Shown: piece by piece, positions 45,412-53,405 of the stretch | Numbering within the stretch: the stretch's first letter is position 1 | How the letters are laid out: every line of letters starts with the position of its first letter | Source: Bacteroidales bacterium UBA4363 | Lineage (GTDB): Bacteria > Bacteroidota > Bacteroidia > Bacteroidales > Paludibacteraceae | NCBI GenBank assembly: GCA_002393965.1 | Contig: DGSL01000027.1 | Span: 74,131-135,682 of the forward strand | Direction of reading: 5' to 3' | Length of the DNA: 61,552 nucleotides | Position numbers and translations under genes: made by a program | The notes under the pieces: generated by a model | The model's input: only the letters and a program-made list of their open reading frames with translations | What the model was told of the DNA's origin: nothing | Database searches by the model: none

Positions 45412-46698
45412 TTACTCGAGGTATTGTCTGCGATGGAAGATCTGTGGTATGGCATATCCGATGGAGGCATAGATACACTGTGCGCGTGAGAAGTTGGTGG
45501 CTCGAATGCCGACGGCCCCATAGAGGCAGTCTCCGAATGGAAGTTTGAGAGCGATGACCTGGTAGAGGCGTGGCAGCATATCGTCGGCGTGAATCACGTC
45601 GAATCCGAGTTGTCCTGTCACGGAGTAGTAGGGGAGAACGACCTCGCCTTTCATGCCCAGTCCCAGCGAGAATCGGCTTCCGACGGATCCGTAGGAATAG
45701 CGTATGTAGTCGTGTCCGTCGGCGGGATTCCTGCGCATGTAGGCTTTTGCTCCGATGCTCTCGTCGTAAAGGAAATCGATGAACGGTCCGAACTTGTACT
45801 TGTAGGTTGGAACGTACATAGGAGAGAACGTCATGCCGAGTACGGTGAACTTCTTATTGAGAAATTCGGTAGGCAGTCCAGTCCCGACGGTATCGAACGT
45901 GATCTGATGGGAAGAGACGGTGGCAGTGATATCGTAGTCGATGCGTTTCCGGAAAGGAGGAGGGACGAGTTCAGAAGGGTCTGGTTTCTTGAACTCCTTT
46001 CTTTTATCAAGCAGGAAATCGGCCTGGAAGAAACCAGAATAGAGGTTCAGTCCCTTGTTGGGAAGTTTCTGAGCGCCGTTGGAGAAATGGGTGAGTTGTA
46101 CACCGAAGTTAAAGGTCCATCGTCTGGAGATTTCCCATGCGATATAGGAAGCCAGTGCGATGTGTGCATTGACGGAGGATCCCAGCGTGACGTTGTATGG
46201 ATTGTCGAAGGGGTCGTAGGGGTTCCAGTTGAAAGACATACCGAGATTCCATTCGTAGGCCCACCACATGCGTTGTGAGAATGTCTTGATGCGTGATCCG
46301 CTGAAGAGATAGATGGAGACGGGCGTACCCATTCGGCTTTCCTTGCCAAAGATATTCAGGGAATAAACGCCTACACCGATATAGGGCATTCCGTAGGCGT
46401 AGTCGGTCCATTGGTTCCCATTGGCACGCATTCCGAACTTAAAAGTCCCGGCGATATAGGACGGCATGCTATTCCGTTCGCGCAGGTATTCATTGGTGAG
46501 CAGTGCCTCCCCGAAACCGGAATTCATAGCGATGAACCGGTCGGTCTTTCGAATATCGGAACGGATACGGATGGGAGAATCCTCGTCGGAGCGTTCTCTC
46601 TGAAGGTTCTGTGATAAAGCAGTACTGTCCGTCCGAGCGTAGTCGCAGAGAGGGCAGAGCGATAGGAGAGTGATGAGTAGGAAGTAAAGTCTAGACAT
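45412..46698 (-). CDS. PagL-like lipid A deacylase (acyloxyacyl hydrolase family)
   Basis: 428 residues. Signal peptide (FLLITLLSLCPLCDYA) and an outer-membrane beta-barrel pattern throughout. The stretch LTHFSNGAQKLPNKGLNLYS matches the PagL catalytic region, where His and Ser of H-x-S-N act in 3-O-deacylation of lipid A. At twice the length of Pseudomonas PagL, it has a C-terminal half with a second set of beta-strands, as is usual in Bacteroidota members. It starts 9 nt after the lipid kinase gene and is last in the four-gene unit, so its job is probably linked to envelope lipids. Activity is inferred. Confidence 0.8.
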   Translation of the reverse strand: MSRLYFLLITLLSLCPLCDYARTDSTALSQNLQRERSDEDSPIRIRSDIRKTDRFIAMNSGFGEALLTNEYLRERNSMPSYIAGTFKFGMRANGNQWTDYAYGMPYIGVGVYSLNIFGKESRMGTPVSIYLFSGSRIKTFSQRMWWAYEWNLGMSFNWNPYDPFDNPYNVTLGSSVNAHIALASYIAWEISRRWTFNFGVQLTHFSNGAQKLPNKGLNLYSGFFQADFLLDKRKEFKKPDPSELVPPPFRKRIDYDITATVSSHQITFDTVGTGLPTEFLNKKFTVLGMTFSPMYVPTYKYKFGPFIDFLYDESIGAKAYMRRNPADGHDYIRYSYGSVGSRFSLGLGMKGEVVLPYYSVTGQLGFDVIHADDMLPRLYQVIALKLPFGDCLYGAVGIRATNFSRAQCIYASIGYAIPQIFHRRQYLE

Positions 46699-46707
46699 GA
46701 ACAGTGG

Positions 46708-47883
46708 TTAGTCTTTCTTAGAAAAGAGCTTATGAATCAATTGGTTTGCTGTCTTGCTGATCTCTCCTCGCACTTGAGTTACCTGTTCGGCTGCCTTCTC
46801 TGCCTTTCTGGACGCCTGGTTTACGACCTTTGACGCTTGTTTTACGGCCTGGTCAGCTACGTGGTTGGCCTGTCGGCTGAGTCGGTCGGTCTGGTATCTG
46901 AGAGCCTGTGTCAGTTCGAGGTTTGCCGTTTCGATTTTCTGGTTGAGTTCGTTGACGAGTCGAGGTGAGAGCGATTCGTCGTAGTCGGAAGGGACCTGGA
47001 CGTTGAGAACCTGATGCATGAGATCGATCTGCAGTGGTGTCTCGTGACGAATCGGTTCTCCGTCGCAGTGGAAGCGTGCGTCGTCGATGACCTTGAGAGA
47101 AGCATGTTTTACCTTTCGTGTCTCGACATAGGACAGTTTGTCGAAATACCCCCCCATGAGAGCGGCCCCCATGGTTCCTGCGGCAATCAGAGGGAATGGT
47201 CGGACGAGGATTACATGGAATAGTCCATCGGTAAGGGATGCTTCTGGAGCGATGATGGCATTATTGCCATACTGGTCGGCATTGGCAAAGCAAACGGAGA
47301 AGAACTTATCGTGGATATTTTCCCCGTCGAGCGTCAGTTCTACTTCAACGGGTTTGTAGGTAAACACTTCGCGCAGGATGTGGTGGACGTACTGTTGCGG
47401 ACCCCGTTTCTTGCGTCCTGTCTTGTCAAAGAGGAACGCGATGCTAGCCTCGAAACCGAAGCCTGCGGTGCAGAAGAAGTTGCGTTGTCCGAAACGTCCA
47501 GCGTCGATGCGCACGGTCTTCTCGGATATCAGGTAGTCGATCTGCTCTTTCGGGTGGTTCGGAAGTCGGAGCATGCGAGAGAGCCCGTTGCCTGATCCAC
47601 GTGGAATGATGGCAATGCGTGTCGGGGTATTGATGAGTCCTGAAGCGATTTCGTTGAACGTACCGTCCCCACCGACGGAAACGACGGTCGTGTCGTTGTC
47701 GATCGTCTGAGCCAGTTGTCGTGCGTAGGGTTCCGCCTCGCCCCGAGCAGAGAGGACGTGCATCTGGCATGATGCACCGTGTCGTGTCGTGAGCATGCGG
47801 ATGAGATTTTCGGCATACTTCCGGTTGTTGGCATTGCCGGAAATCGGGTTGACGATAAAGTGGTACTTACGCATAGAAGGCAT
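46708..47883 (-). CDS. diacylglycerol kinase family lipid kinase with long coiled-coil tail
   Basis: 391 residues. The kinase (about 1-305) has FIVNPISGNANNRK, VVSVGGDGTFNEIASGL, PRGSGNGLSRML, a C-terminal beta-domain with VRIDAGRFGQRNFFCTAGFG, DGLFHVILVRPFPL and HCDGEPI, as in YegS/DgkB. A further 85 residues, not seen in typical members of about 300, form an Ala/Gln-rich coiled coil (RLSRQANHVADQAVKQASKV, SRKAEKAAEQVTQVRGEISK). ATG at 47883 is used; 47874 is an alternative. Third in the amidohydrolase-DUF5686-kinase-PagL unit. Confidence 0.9.
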   Translation of the reverse strand: MPSMRKYHFIVNPISGNANNRKYAENLIRMLTTRHGASCQMHVLSARGEAEPYARQLAQTIDNDTTVVSVGGDGTFNEIASGLINTPTRIAIIPRGSGNGLSRMLRLPNHPKEQIDYLISEKTVRIDAGRFGQRNFFCTAGFGFEASIAFLFDKTGRKKRGPQQYVHHILREVFTYKPVEVELTLDGENIHDKFFSVCFANADQYGNNAIIAPEASLTDGLFHVILVRPFPLIAAGTMGAALMGGYFDKLSYVETRKVKHASLKVIDDARFHCDGEPIRHETPLQIDLMHQVLNVQVPSDYDESLSPRLVNELNQKIETANLELTQALRYQTDRLSRQANHVADQAVKQASKVVNQASRKAEKAAEQVTQVRGEISKTANQLIHKLFSKKD

Positions 47884-47923
47884 TTGAATAATCAATTTAC
47901 CTGGAGTGAATGGTCCTCATTCA

Positions 47924-50452
47924 TCAGAAGTCGAGGTCCAGTTTCGCTCGGATTCCCCATTCCGAGACATCGGGGTTGTCGAGATGGGTGAATCGTTTGA
48001 CGAAATCGACACGCAGAATCTTGAAGATATTGGCGATACCGACCGACCCTTCGATATAGGGAGTCCCGTCGAGTGAATAGGTCATGGGTACGCCGTTGTC
48101 CTGAACCGGCAGTTTGAGCAGGTCGGCATGTTTAGCCGGGTTGTTCTGAGAGGACAGTTCCCCGTAGAGAGCCTTGATGGTAGCGACCTCGCGCAGTTTG
48201 AGTCGTCGGAGCAGCGGAATCTTGTTGAGGAAGAAACCGTTGGCCGAGTAGTCGATCCAGAGCGAGACGTATCGGTCGCTGACAAACTCGAGGTAGTTCA
48301 TCAGGTTGTAGGCATCAATGTAGAGCCAAGACTGGTTGGAAGGGTGTGTGGTGAGCGCTGGGAAACCGACGCTACCGAGAACGTATCCTGCCTCGAGTTG
48401 GCATTTGGCTTCGCCGAGTACGGAAAGATAGATGCGTTTGTTGATTCCGGCGGCAAACTTATGGTAGTTGTACTCGTTGCCCCAGGCCTTGTTGCCCATG
48501 TTCCAGTCGAGGTAGTAAACGGGATGTTTGGAAGGCAGGGGGTGGCGTGTGGTACGTCCTTGGTAGAACTTCTCATGCGGTGCGAAGCGCAGGTGTAGAT
48601 AGACCTCCGACATGTTCAGGTAGTTGATGTCGTTGGTGTGTGCGCTATAGTTGTTACGGTTGAAATAGATATCACCTCCCGGATGTTCGAGCATGTATTT
48701 CAGTCCGAGTGTATAAGAGAAGTGGTTGTTGAACTCGAAGAGATGTTCGAGCGTGATGGTCTCGTCGTAGTAGAGTTTGTGGTTGGTGTGTCGTCCGATG
48801 GCCTTGAAGAGCGCGTTTTCGTTCACGTTGCTTTCCTGTCCCGGTCGTCGAGTGTCTTTGTAGTAGGAGAGGCTGATGCTACGCACGGGGAACTCGAAGA
48901 TGGAGTTCTTTGTGAAAGAGACCCCTGTCTTTCCGTAGTATTTCCATTTCTTGTCAAGGAATCCATAAGCGGCGTAGGCCTCGAAGTTGTATCGTTTGGA
49001 GAGCAGAGAGGTGGTCCGTCCTCCGAAACGCACTCGGTGTCCTTCGACGGCATTGTATCCATAGAATCCGTAGAGAGGTCCTATCTCATATTTTCCGCAG
49101 TCGATATATCCTCGTACGATGATGTCGCCTGTTTTCATCATGTTCTTGACGACCGGAACCTTCTGTACGCTATCCATGACATCGTAGGTCAATTCCTGAG
49201 TGATGGGCAGTGGTTCGAGTCGGTTGGCCTGCCAATAGGCTGCGTCGCGGGAGTCGTATCCGTCCATTTTCTCGATGGTATTTCCGGCGAATATCTCGTT
49301 GATCTGTGTTTCCGTGAGATTGTTAACCGGCCGGTCCTCGAACAGTTGGCTCCGTTCACCGACGATACCCATGGACTTTTCGGTGAAGATAAAATCGATG
49401 AGGAGGTAATCCTTCTTCAGCATCCATCCGTGCGTAGGGTTGTTCTCGAACTCCTGCTGGATATTGACACTGCGAACCCAGTTGATATTGATACGTCCGT
49501 CAACGGTCATTTCGACCTTCTTGATGGCATAGGAACTATCATTGACGATATAGAGATTTCCGGTGAAGAGTTGGTCGGCTTTGTTTCGTGAAGCGAAGAA
49601 CAGTTTGATGCACTGGTAATTGTCCACCATCAGTGTGTCCTGGATATAGTATCGGTAGAAGGTCGGGGCGGTAGAGGCTACGGGAGAGAGGAATCCGTTG
49701 GTGAGGAACTGGATTGTATTGGCATAGATATCGATGTCCTGGTACATGTATTTGGAGTACTGTGCGAGTCCCTCGTTGTCGACATCGAGTCCGTTGACGC
49801 GTACCATTTTCTCGCCCTCGATACGAGTCTTAGTGCGGGAAGGATTGAGTTGTACGTACTTATCGTTGATTTCCTCTCGGACGTAGAATGGCAGTATTTC
49901 CTTTCCTTCCATCAGAGTGGTGTCGGTATTGTCGAAGACGAAATTGATCTTTGTCAGTATTTTCTTCTGTTTGAAATCGTCGGTGATGCCATTGATGGCG
50001 AACATGGTTTTGTCATAGCGTCGGGTGAGCGTGAGGTTGTCGTTAGGACGTCGGTTCTTGTTCTTGTTGTCGATGACGTGTCGGATGAGTTCAACGGCTG
50101 GGTTGTTCTTGTTGCGGTATTTCTTCTTGACCACGACGACCTCCTTGAGCATGGTTGCTTCCGGTCGAAGTTTGATGTCCAGGTATCTTCGAGAGGAGAG
50201 AGTGATGGTATCGGCCTTGTATCCAAGGAAGGAAATGACGAGTTTCTGTCCCGGTCGTGCTGTGATGCGGAATTCACCGTTGTCGTTTGTCATCTCGCCA
50301 ATGGTCGTACCGAGTACGCCTACGGCGGCATAGGAAACCGGTTCGGCATTGTCGGCATCCTTCACAATACCGGAATAATTGATCTGTGCGTGAAGTCCTA
50401 CGCTCACAGTGAGGAGGCAGCAGAGGAACATTGTTCGGATTAGGGTTCTCAT
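47924..50452 (-). CDS. DUF5686 outer-membrane protein with carboxypeptidase-like plug domain
   Basis: 842 residues. A signal peptide (MFLCCLLTVSVGLHA) is followed by a CarboxypepD_reg-like domain (INYSGIVKDADNAEPVSYAA, LVISFLGYKADTI) and the DUF5686 region. The C-terminal half has alternating strands, ending KRFTHLDNPDVSEWGIRAKL and DLDF, typical of an outer-membrane barrel that is inserted by the Bam machinery. ATG at 50452 is chosen for the signal peptide; 50512 would overlap the preceding stop. The function is unknown; relatives are TonB-linked or cell-surface. Second gene of the envelope-lipid unit. Confidence 0.88.
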   Translation of the reverse strand: MRTLIRTMFLCCLLTVSVGLHAQINYSGIVKDADNAEPVSYAAVGVLGTTIGEMTNDNGEFRITARPGQKLVISFLGYKADTITLSSRRYLDIKLRPEATMLKEVVVVKKKYRNKNNPAVELIRHVIDNKNKNRRPNDNLTLTRRYDKTMFAINGITDDFKQKKILTKINFVFDNTDTTLMEGKEILPFYVREEINDKYVQLNPSRTKTRIEGEKMVRVNGLDVDNEGLAQYSKYMYQDIDIYANTIQFLTNGFLSPVASTAPTFYRYYIQDTLMVDNYQCIKLFFASRNKADQLFTGNLYIVNDSSYAIKKVEMTVDGRININWVRSVNIQQEFENNPTHGWMLKKDYLLIDFIFTEKSMGIVGERSQLFEDRPVNNLTETQINEIFAGNTIEKMDGYDSRDAAYWQANRLEPLPITQELTYDVMDSVQKVPVVKNMMKTGDIIVRGYIDCGKYEIGPLYGFYGYNAVEGHRVRFGGRTTSLLSKRYNFEAYAAYGFLDKKWKYYGKTGVSFTKNSIFEFPVRSISLSYYKDTRRPGQESNVNENALFKAIGRHTNHKLYYDETITLEHLFEFNNHFSYTLGLKYMLEHPGGDIYFNRNNYSAHTNDINYLNMSEVYLHLRFAPHEKFYQGRTTRHPLPSKHPVYYLDWNMGNKAWGNEYNYHKFAAGINKRIYLSVLGEAKCQLEAGYVLGSVGFPALTTHPSNQSWLYIDAYNLMNYLEFVSDRYVSLWIDYSANGFFLNKIPLLRRLKLREVATIKALYGELSSQNNPAKHADLLKLPVQDNGVPMTYSLDGTPYIEGSVGIANIFKILRVDFVKRFTHLDNPDVSEWGIRAKLDLDF

Positions 50453-50508
50453 TCTATGTTTCAGATTATAATGTCTTTTTTTGTTTTTTTGAGGAATGCG
50501 CAAGTCAG

Positions 50509-51909
50509 TCATGATTCCTTATCGTCCGGCAGAGGGAGGGAGAGAAAGCGTCGGGGGTTGATGACGGAAATGAGGTTGAACTCCTCGGGAGAGAATATGC
50601 GGTGGAAATTGTCCACATAGTCGTTCATATCATTGAGATAGACGAGATTCATATAGTAGTCGGAGCCGTAGAGGAACCGGTTCTGGAGCAGCGGTTCGGT
50701 GACGAAGTATCGGTCGTGGAACTCGGAGAGCGTGGATAGGGAGACGATGTTGGCAAAGTCGGTGTAGAGGTTAGGGTAGAGGAAAGACCCGTCGGCATTC
50801 CGTCGGCACATCATGCGCCAGATGTAGTTGGTCCACTCGAGGGAGTGAGGCAGGTGTCCGAAATGTGCGAGGTTGATTTTCAGGTGTGGGAAGTGGTTGA
50901 GAACGTATTCCCAGAGCATGGGGTGGTTGAGACGTTCGGAGTGTTCGAGGATACGGTCGCGAGCGAAGAGATTCTTATTGTCGAAGTGCCATACTTCGTT
51001 GACTTGCTGAAGTCTGCCATCGAGATAGACATGTCCTTCGATGTGCAGTTCGTTAGCCAGTGTGGTCACACCGCTTCCGGAGACGTGCGCGATGATGGGT
51101 ACGTTGTGTTTCTCACAATAGTCGTACAAAGTCATCAGCATGGGGTGAGTGGGGGAGTAACCGCAGGGCGTATAGAGTTTGAAACCGACGAAAGCGCCAC
51201 CGTTGATGCGCAGTTTGCGCGTGAGCGGTTCGATGTCGTAGGAACCGTCATCCTTTATGGAAAAGTGGGAGGAACGCCGAGGGTCCACGGCGTAGAAAGG
51301 GAGGATATCGTTTGGGTGAGAGAGCGCGAGTTCGGTCAGTTGTTGTTCCTGTTGCGGGAAGTTGTCGATAGAGGAATTGATGAATGGCAGATCTCGGAAA
51401 GTCTTCTTGCTGACGAGTCGGTGGAGAGAAGAGGCGATGCGTCGGAACTCGACGGAGATTCTCCGCTGTTCGAGAGTGGCATCGCGTCGTCCTCCGATAT
51501 GCTGGAAGGCGGAGCTGATGTTGTCGAGTTCGGCGTGGATAGTGGAGAACACGTCGGTCTGTCTGACATAGGGTTCCTTGTTCTTCGGGCTCTGTGTGAG
51601 CCAGTGAATATCAAGCATGAGGGGTGCGAAGATGAACCCTTTCTCATAGGAGGACAGTTTCTTGAAGATTCGTTTGGGAGAGTGCATGGAGGTCATGAGG
51701 AAGGCCAGAGAGCTGCGAGCATTGCGCGACAGTTGTCGTGCCTGTCGGTTGTTGCTCTCGGAGGAGTTTTTTCCTGAGAGAATGATCTCGGCATTCTTCA
51801 CCATGCGGATGATGGAGATGAGCATGAGCGCTGATACTTCCTTGCGGTTGAAGAAGTGGCAGTGAACGTCGATTGGTCTGAGAGTCTGTTTTTCTTTGGC
51901 GTTGCCCAT
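50509..51909 (-). CDS. amidohydrolase family TIM-barrel protein
   Basis: 466 residues, no signal peptide, cytoplasmic. It has PIDVHCHFF (metal His-x-His), GGAFVGFKLYTPCGYSPTHP, VPIIAHVSGSG (metal His), LKINLAHFGH (metal His) and FLYGSDYYM (metal Asp), the amidohydrolase-2 pattern. About 130 residues between the first and second strands form a helical insert with no match I know. The substrate is unknown; the following genes for lipid handling suggest an envelope role, but this is inference. First gene of the unit. Confidence 0.85.
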   Translation of the reverse strand: MGNAKEKQTLRPIDVHCHFFNRKEVSALMLISIIRMVKNAEIILSGKNSSESNNRQARQLSRNARSSLAFLMTSMHSPKRIFKKLSSYEKGFIFAPLMLDIHWLTQSPKNKEPYVRQTDVFSTIHAELDNISSAFQHIGGRRDATLEQRRISVEFRRIASSLHRLVSKKTFRDLPFINSSIDNFPQQEQQLTELALSHPNDILPFYAVDPRRSSHFSIKDDGSYDIEPLTRKLRINGGAFVGFKLYTPCGYSPTHPMLMTLYDYCEKHNVPIIAHVSGSGVTTLANELHIEGHVYLDGRLQQVNEVWHFDNKNLFARDRILEHSERLNHPMLWEYVLNHFPHLKINLAHFGHLPHSLEWTNYIWRMMCRRNADGSFLYPNLYTDFANIVSLSTLSEFHDRYFVTEPLLQNRFLYGSDYYMNLVYLNDMNDYVDNFHRIFSPEEFNLISVINPRRFLSLPLPDDKES

Positions 51910-51917
51910 GTTATTAG

Positions 51918-51943
51918 TTTCGGAGGATTATTGCCTTCCGAAA
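51918..51943 (-). promoter_or_regulatory. hairpin in the leader of the amidohydrolase gene
   Basis: TTTCGGAAGG and CCTCCGAAA pair almost perfectly, 9 nt before the ATG at 51909, so the helix could mask the ribosome site. A near-consensus -7 element (GACCTTTG, complement of 51955-51962) lies just upstream. Low certainty. Confidence 0.35.
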
Positions 51944-52064
51944 GAGATTATTCTGCAAAGGTCGCGAAAAAAATGTGTCGCCATACATTCTGTTCTTTGT
52001 CTTTTTCGCTGTCTTTTGCAAATCTTTACATCTTCAATGTTGTCCATCGAAATGGGGGGGCAAC

Positions 52065-52098
52065 AAAAAAGCGCAGGCTGGAAAGCCTGCGCTTTTTT
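52065..52098 (-). terminator. intrinsic terminator of the small outer-membrane barrel gene
   Basis: AAAAAAGCGCAGGCT and AGCCTGCGCTTTTTT form a 15-bp perfect stem with a 4-nt loop, ending in T runs on both strands. Confidence 0.92.
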
Positions 52099-52125
52099 GT
52101 TGTTTATTGCTATCAGATATTCTGA

Positions 52126-52752
52126 TTAGAAACGGTAGGTAGCACCAAAGGTGATGTCGCCAGTGGTGAAGATCTCGTTAGCGTTTACGCCGATACCGAA
52201 CTTAGTCGTCTTGCCGTCCTCTCGGCCATCAGCATCGTAGTCGGTCTTAACATAGTCGAAGCCCAGGCGAGCGAAGTCGAGACCAGCGTCGAGAGACCAC
52301 TTGTCGTTCACCTTGTAGGTGAGGTACGGAGTAACGCCGAATCCAACACCGAATGTGTTGTATTCGTCGTCAACGTCGAACATACCAACACCCGCCTTGC
52401 CTTCGAAAGCGATGCCGAACTTGCCGAACTGAAGAGCGTTGTAGCGAGCGAAAGGAGCGATGTTCCATCCGAGGCCCTTGCGTTCGCCATCGCCAGCGTA
52501 CTCAGACTTTGCCCACTGGATGCCTGCGTAAGCACCGACTGTCCAGTCTTCGTTCAGGTCGTAGCCAATTTTAGGAGCGATAGCGAAAGCTGTTGTCTTT
52601 TCAGCGTTGGGATACTCTATTTCGTCAATTTCAGCGCCACCATCGGTGTTCTTCTCAAATTCGAACCCTACAGCACCACCGATAGACCACTGAGCGTTAA
52701 CGCCTACCATAGCTGCGGCTGCAAAAGCCAATGTCATGATAATCTTTTTCAT
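52126..52752 (-). CDS. small outer-membrane beta-barrel protein
   Basis: 208 residues. Signal peptide (IIMTLAFAAAAMVGVNA) followed by eight or so amphipathic strands (WSIGGAVGFEF, TVGAYAGIQWA, WSLDAGLDFARLGFDYV, GDITFGATYRF). The last residue is Phe, the usual Bam signal. It resembles OmpW/OmpX-sized porin-like barrels, but I cannot name a function. ATG at 52752 is firm because the upstream in-frame stretch is an AT/purine-rich leader. It has the strongest promoter of the window and a strong terminator, suggesting high expression. Confidence 0.87.
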   Translation of the reverse strand: MKKIIMTLAFAAAAMVGVNAQWSIGGAVGFEFEKNTDGGAEIDEIEYPNAEKTTAFAIAPKIGYDLNEDWTVGAYAGIQWAKSEYAGDGERKGLGWNIAPFARYNALQFGKFGIAFEGKAGVGMFDVDDEYNTFGVGFGVTPYLTYKVNDKWSLDAGLDFARLGFDYVKTDYDADGREDGKTTKFGIGVNANEIFTTGDITFGATYRF

Positions 52753-52897
52753 TTCTGTTTTCTTTTTTAATTTTTCTCCCTCCGGTTTCCAAAAGGAAGG
52801 TTTTGTTTTTTGTTTTTTTTTGTTTTCCGGAGCGGAAACCGAACCTCCGGATTCAATTCGATTATGTCGTATTATCTGTCGATTCAGCGACACTATC
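52753..52897 (-). promoter_or_regulatory. 145-nt structured leader of the outer-membrane barrel gene
   Basis: The RNA contains CTCCGG once (complement of 52827-52832) and CCGGAG twice (complement of 52845-52850 and 52780-52785). It can therefore pair with the upstream copy to form a hairpin, or with the downstream copy, which carries the GGAGG run. GGTTTCC/GGAAACC (52784-52790, 52834-52840) supports the second fold. An A-rich single-stranded stretch separates them. The downstream GGAGG is 23-30 nt from the ATG, so it is not a normal ribosome site. Confidence 0.4.
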
Positions 52898-52903
52898 TGA
52901 ATA

Positions 52904-52934
52904 CAAAAGTAGAGATACTTTTTAACATTCCAAA
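52904..52934 (-). promoter_or_regulatory. consensus promoter of the outer-membrane barrel gene
   Basis: TTTG (complement of 52931-52934), 19-bp spacer, TACTTTTG (complement of 52904-52911): an exact match to the Bacteroidota promoter. From 52935 to 53077 I see nothing else. Confidence 0.8.
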
Positions 52935-53077
52935 CGTTTTATGTGTTTTTTTTATAAAAAAATAGATGAAACGGACAGATTAAGTACCTGAAAGGGACAT
53001 GTGTGGCGGAAATTCAGAATGGAGAGAACTGTCAGTGTAGTGAGTGAGCTTCTGACCTCAAGAGGCGGAACGGAAGG

Positions 53078-53169
53078 AAGGGTTTATTTTCAATAGTCCT
53101 TTTCTCGTCTCAGCATAACCTAAATATTTTTGGCTTCTGCTTTCGGCTTAACGAAAAGGTTTTTTTTTG
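53078..53169. repeat. dispersed intergenic element, copy B (about 90 bp)
   Basis: Second copy of the element at 32757-32848, same orientation, about 85% identical, with the CCTTTTC/GAAAAGG arms and the inner palindrome kept. Here it lies between the outer-membrane barrel promoter and a G-rich minisatellite. Confidence 0.8.
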
Positions 53170-53208
53170 AAAGGTTGGGAAGAAGCGTGTGAAGGTCGGG
53201 ATATGTCG

Positions 53209-53296
53209 GAGAGAAGGAGGGTGGAGGGTGGAGGGTGGAGGGTGGGTGGAGGATGGGTGGAGGATGGGTGGAGGATTGAGGATGGATGGAGAGACA
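53209..53296. repeat. G-rich minisatellite 1
   Basis: Imperfect tandem units of GGTGGAGG and GGATGGGTGGA on the plus strand, with at least eight GGG or GG runs. Potential G-quadruplex on the plus strand. It lies between copy B and the glgP terminator. Confidence 0.85.
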
Positions 53297-53314
53297 GTTG
53301 GCAAGAAAAGACAT

Positions 53315-53348
53315 CCCCCGCTGACGTGCCATGGCGAATCAGCGGGGG
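53315..53348 (-). terminator. hairpin terminator after the alpha-glucan phosphorylase gene
   Basis: CCCCCGCTGA and TCAGCGGGGG form a perfect 10-bp stem 58 bp past the stop, followed leftward by ATGTCTTTTCTT, a broken T tract. Confidence 0.65.
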
Positions 53349-53405
53349 TTGGGTCCTTTTATTTCAGAGTCTGAAACAGACGTTGAGTCGTTTTTTTTTG
53401 CGGAA

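Noticed and set aside
53020..53097. 25-codon rightward ORF before copy B of the dispersed element
   Set aside because: No ribosome site or promoter, and it ends inside the element; probably chance.
53110..53332. Proline/histidine-rich leftward frames across G-rich minisatellite 1
   Set aside because: Low-complexity translations of the repeat (many PPPS/HPPS units); no start context.
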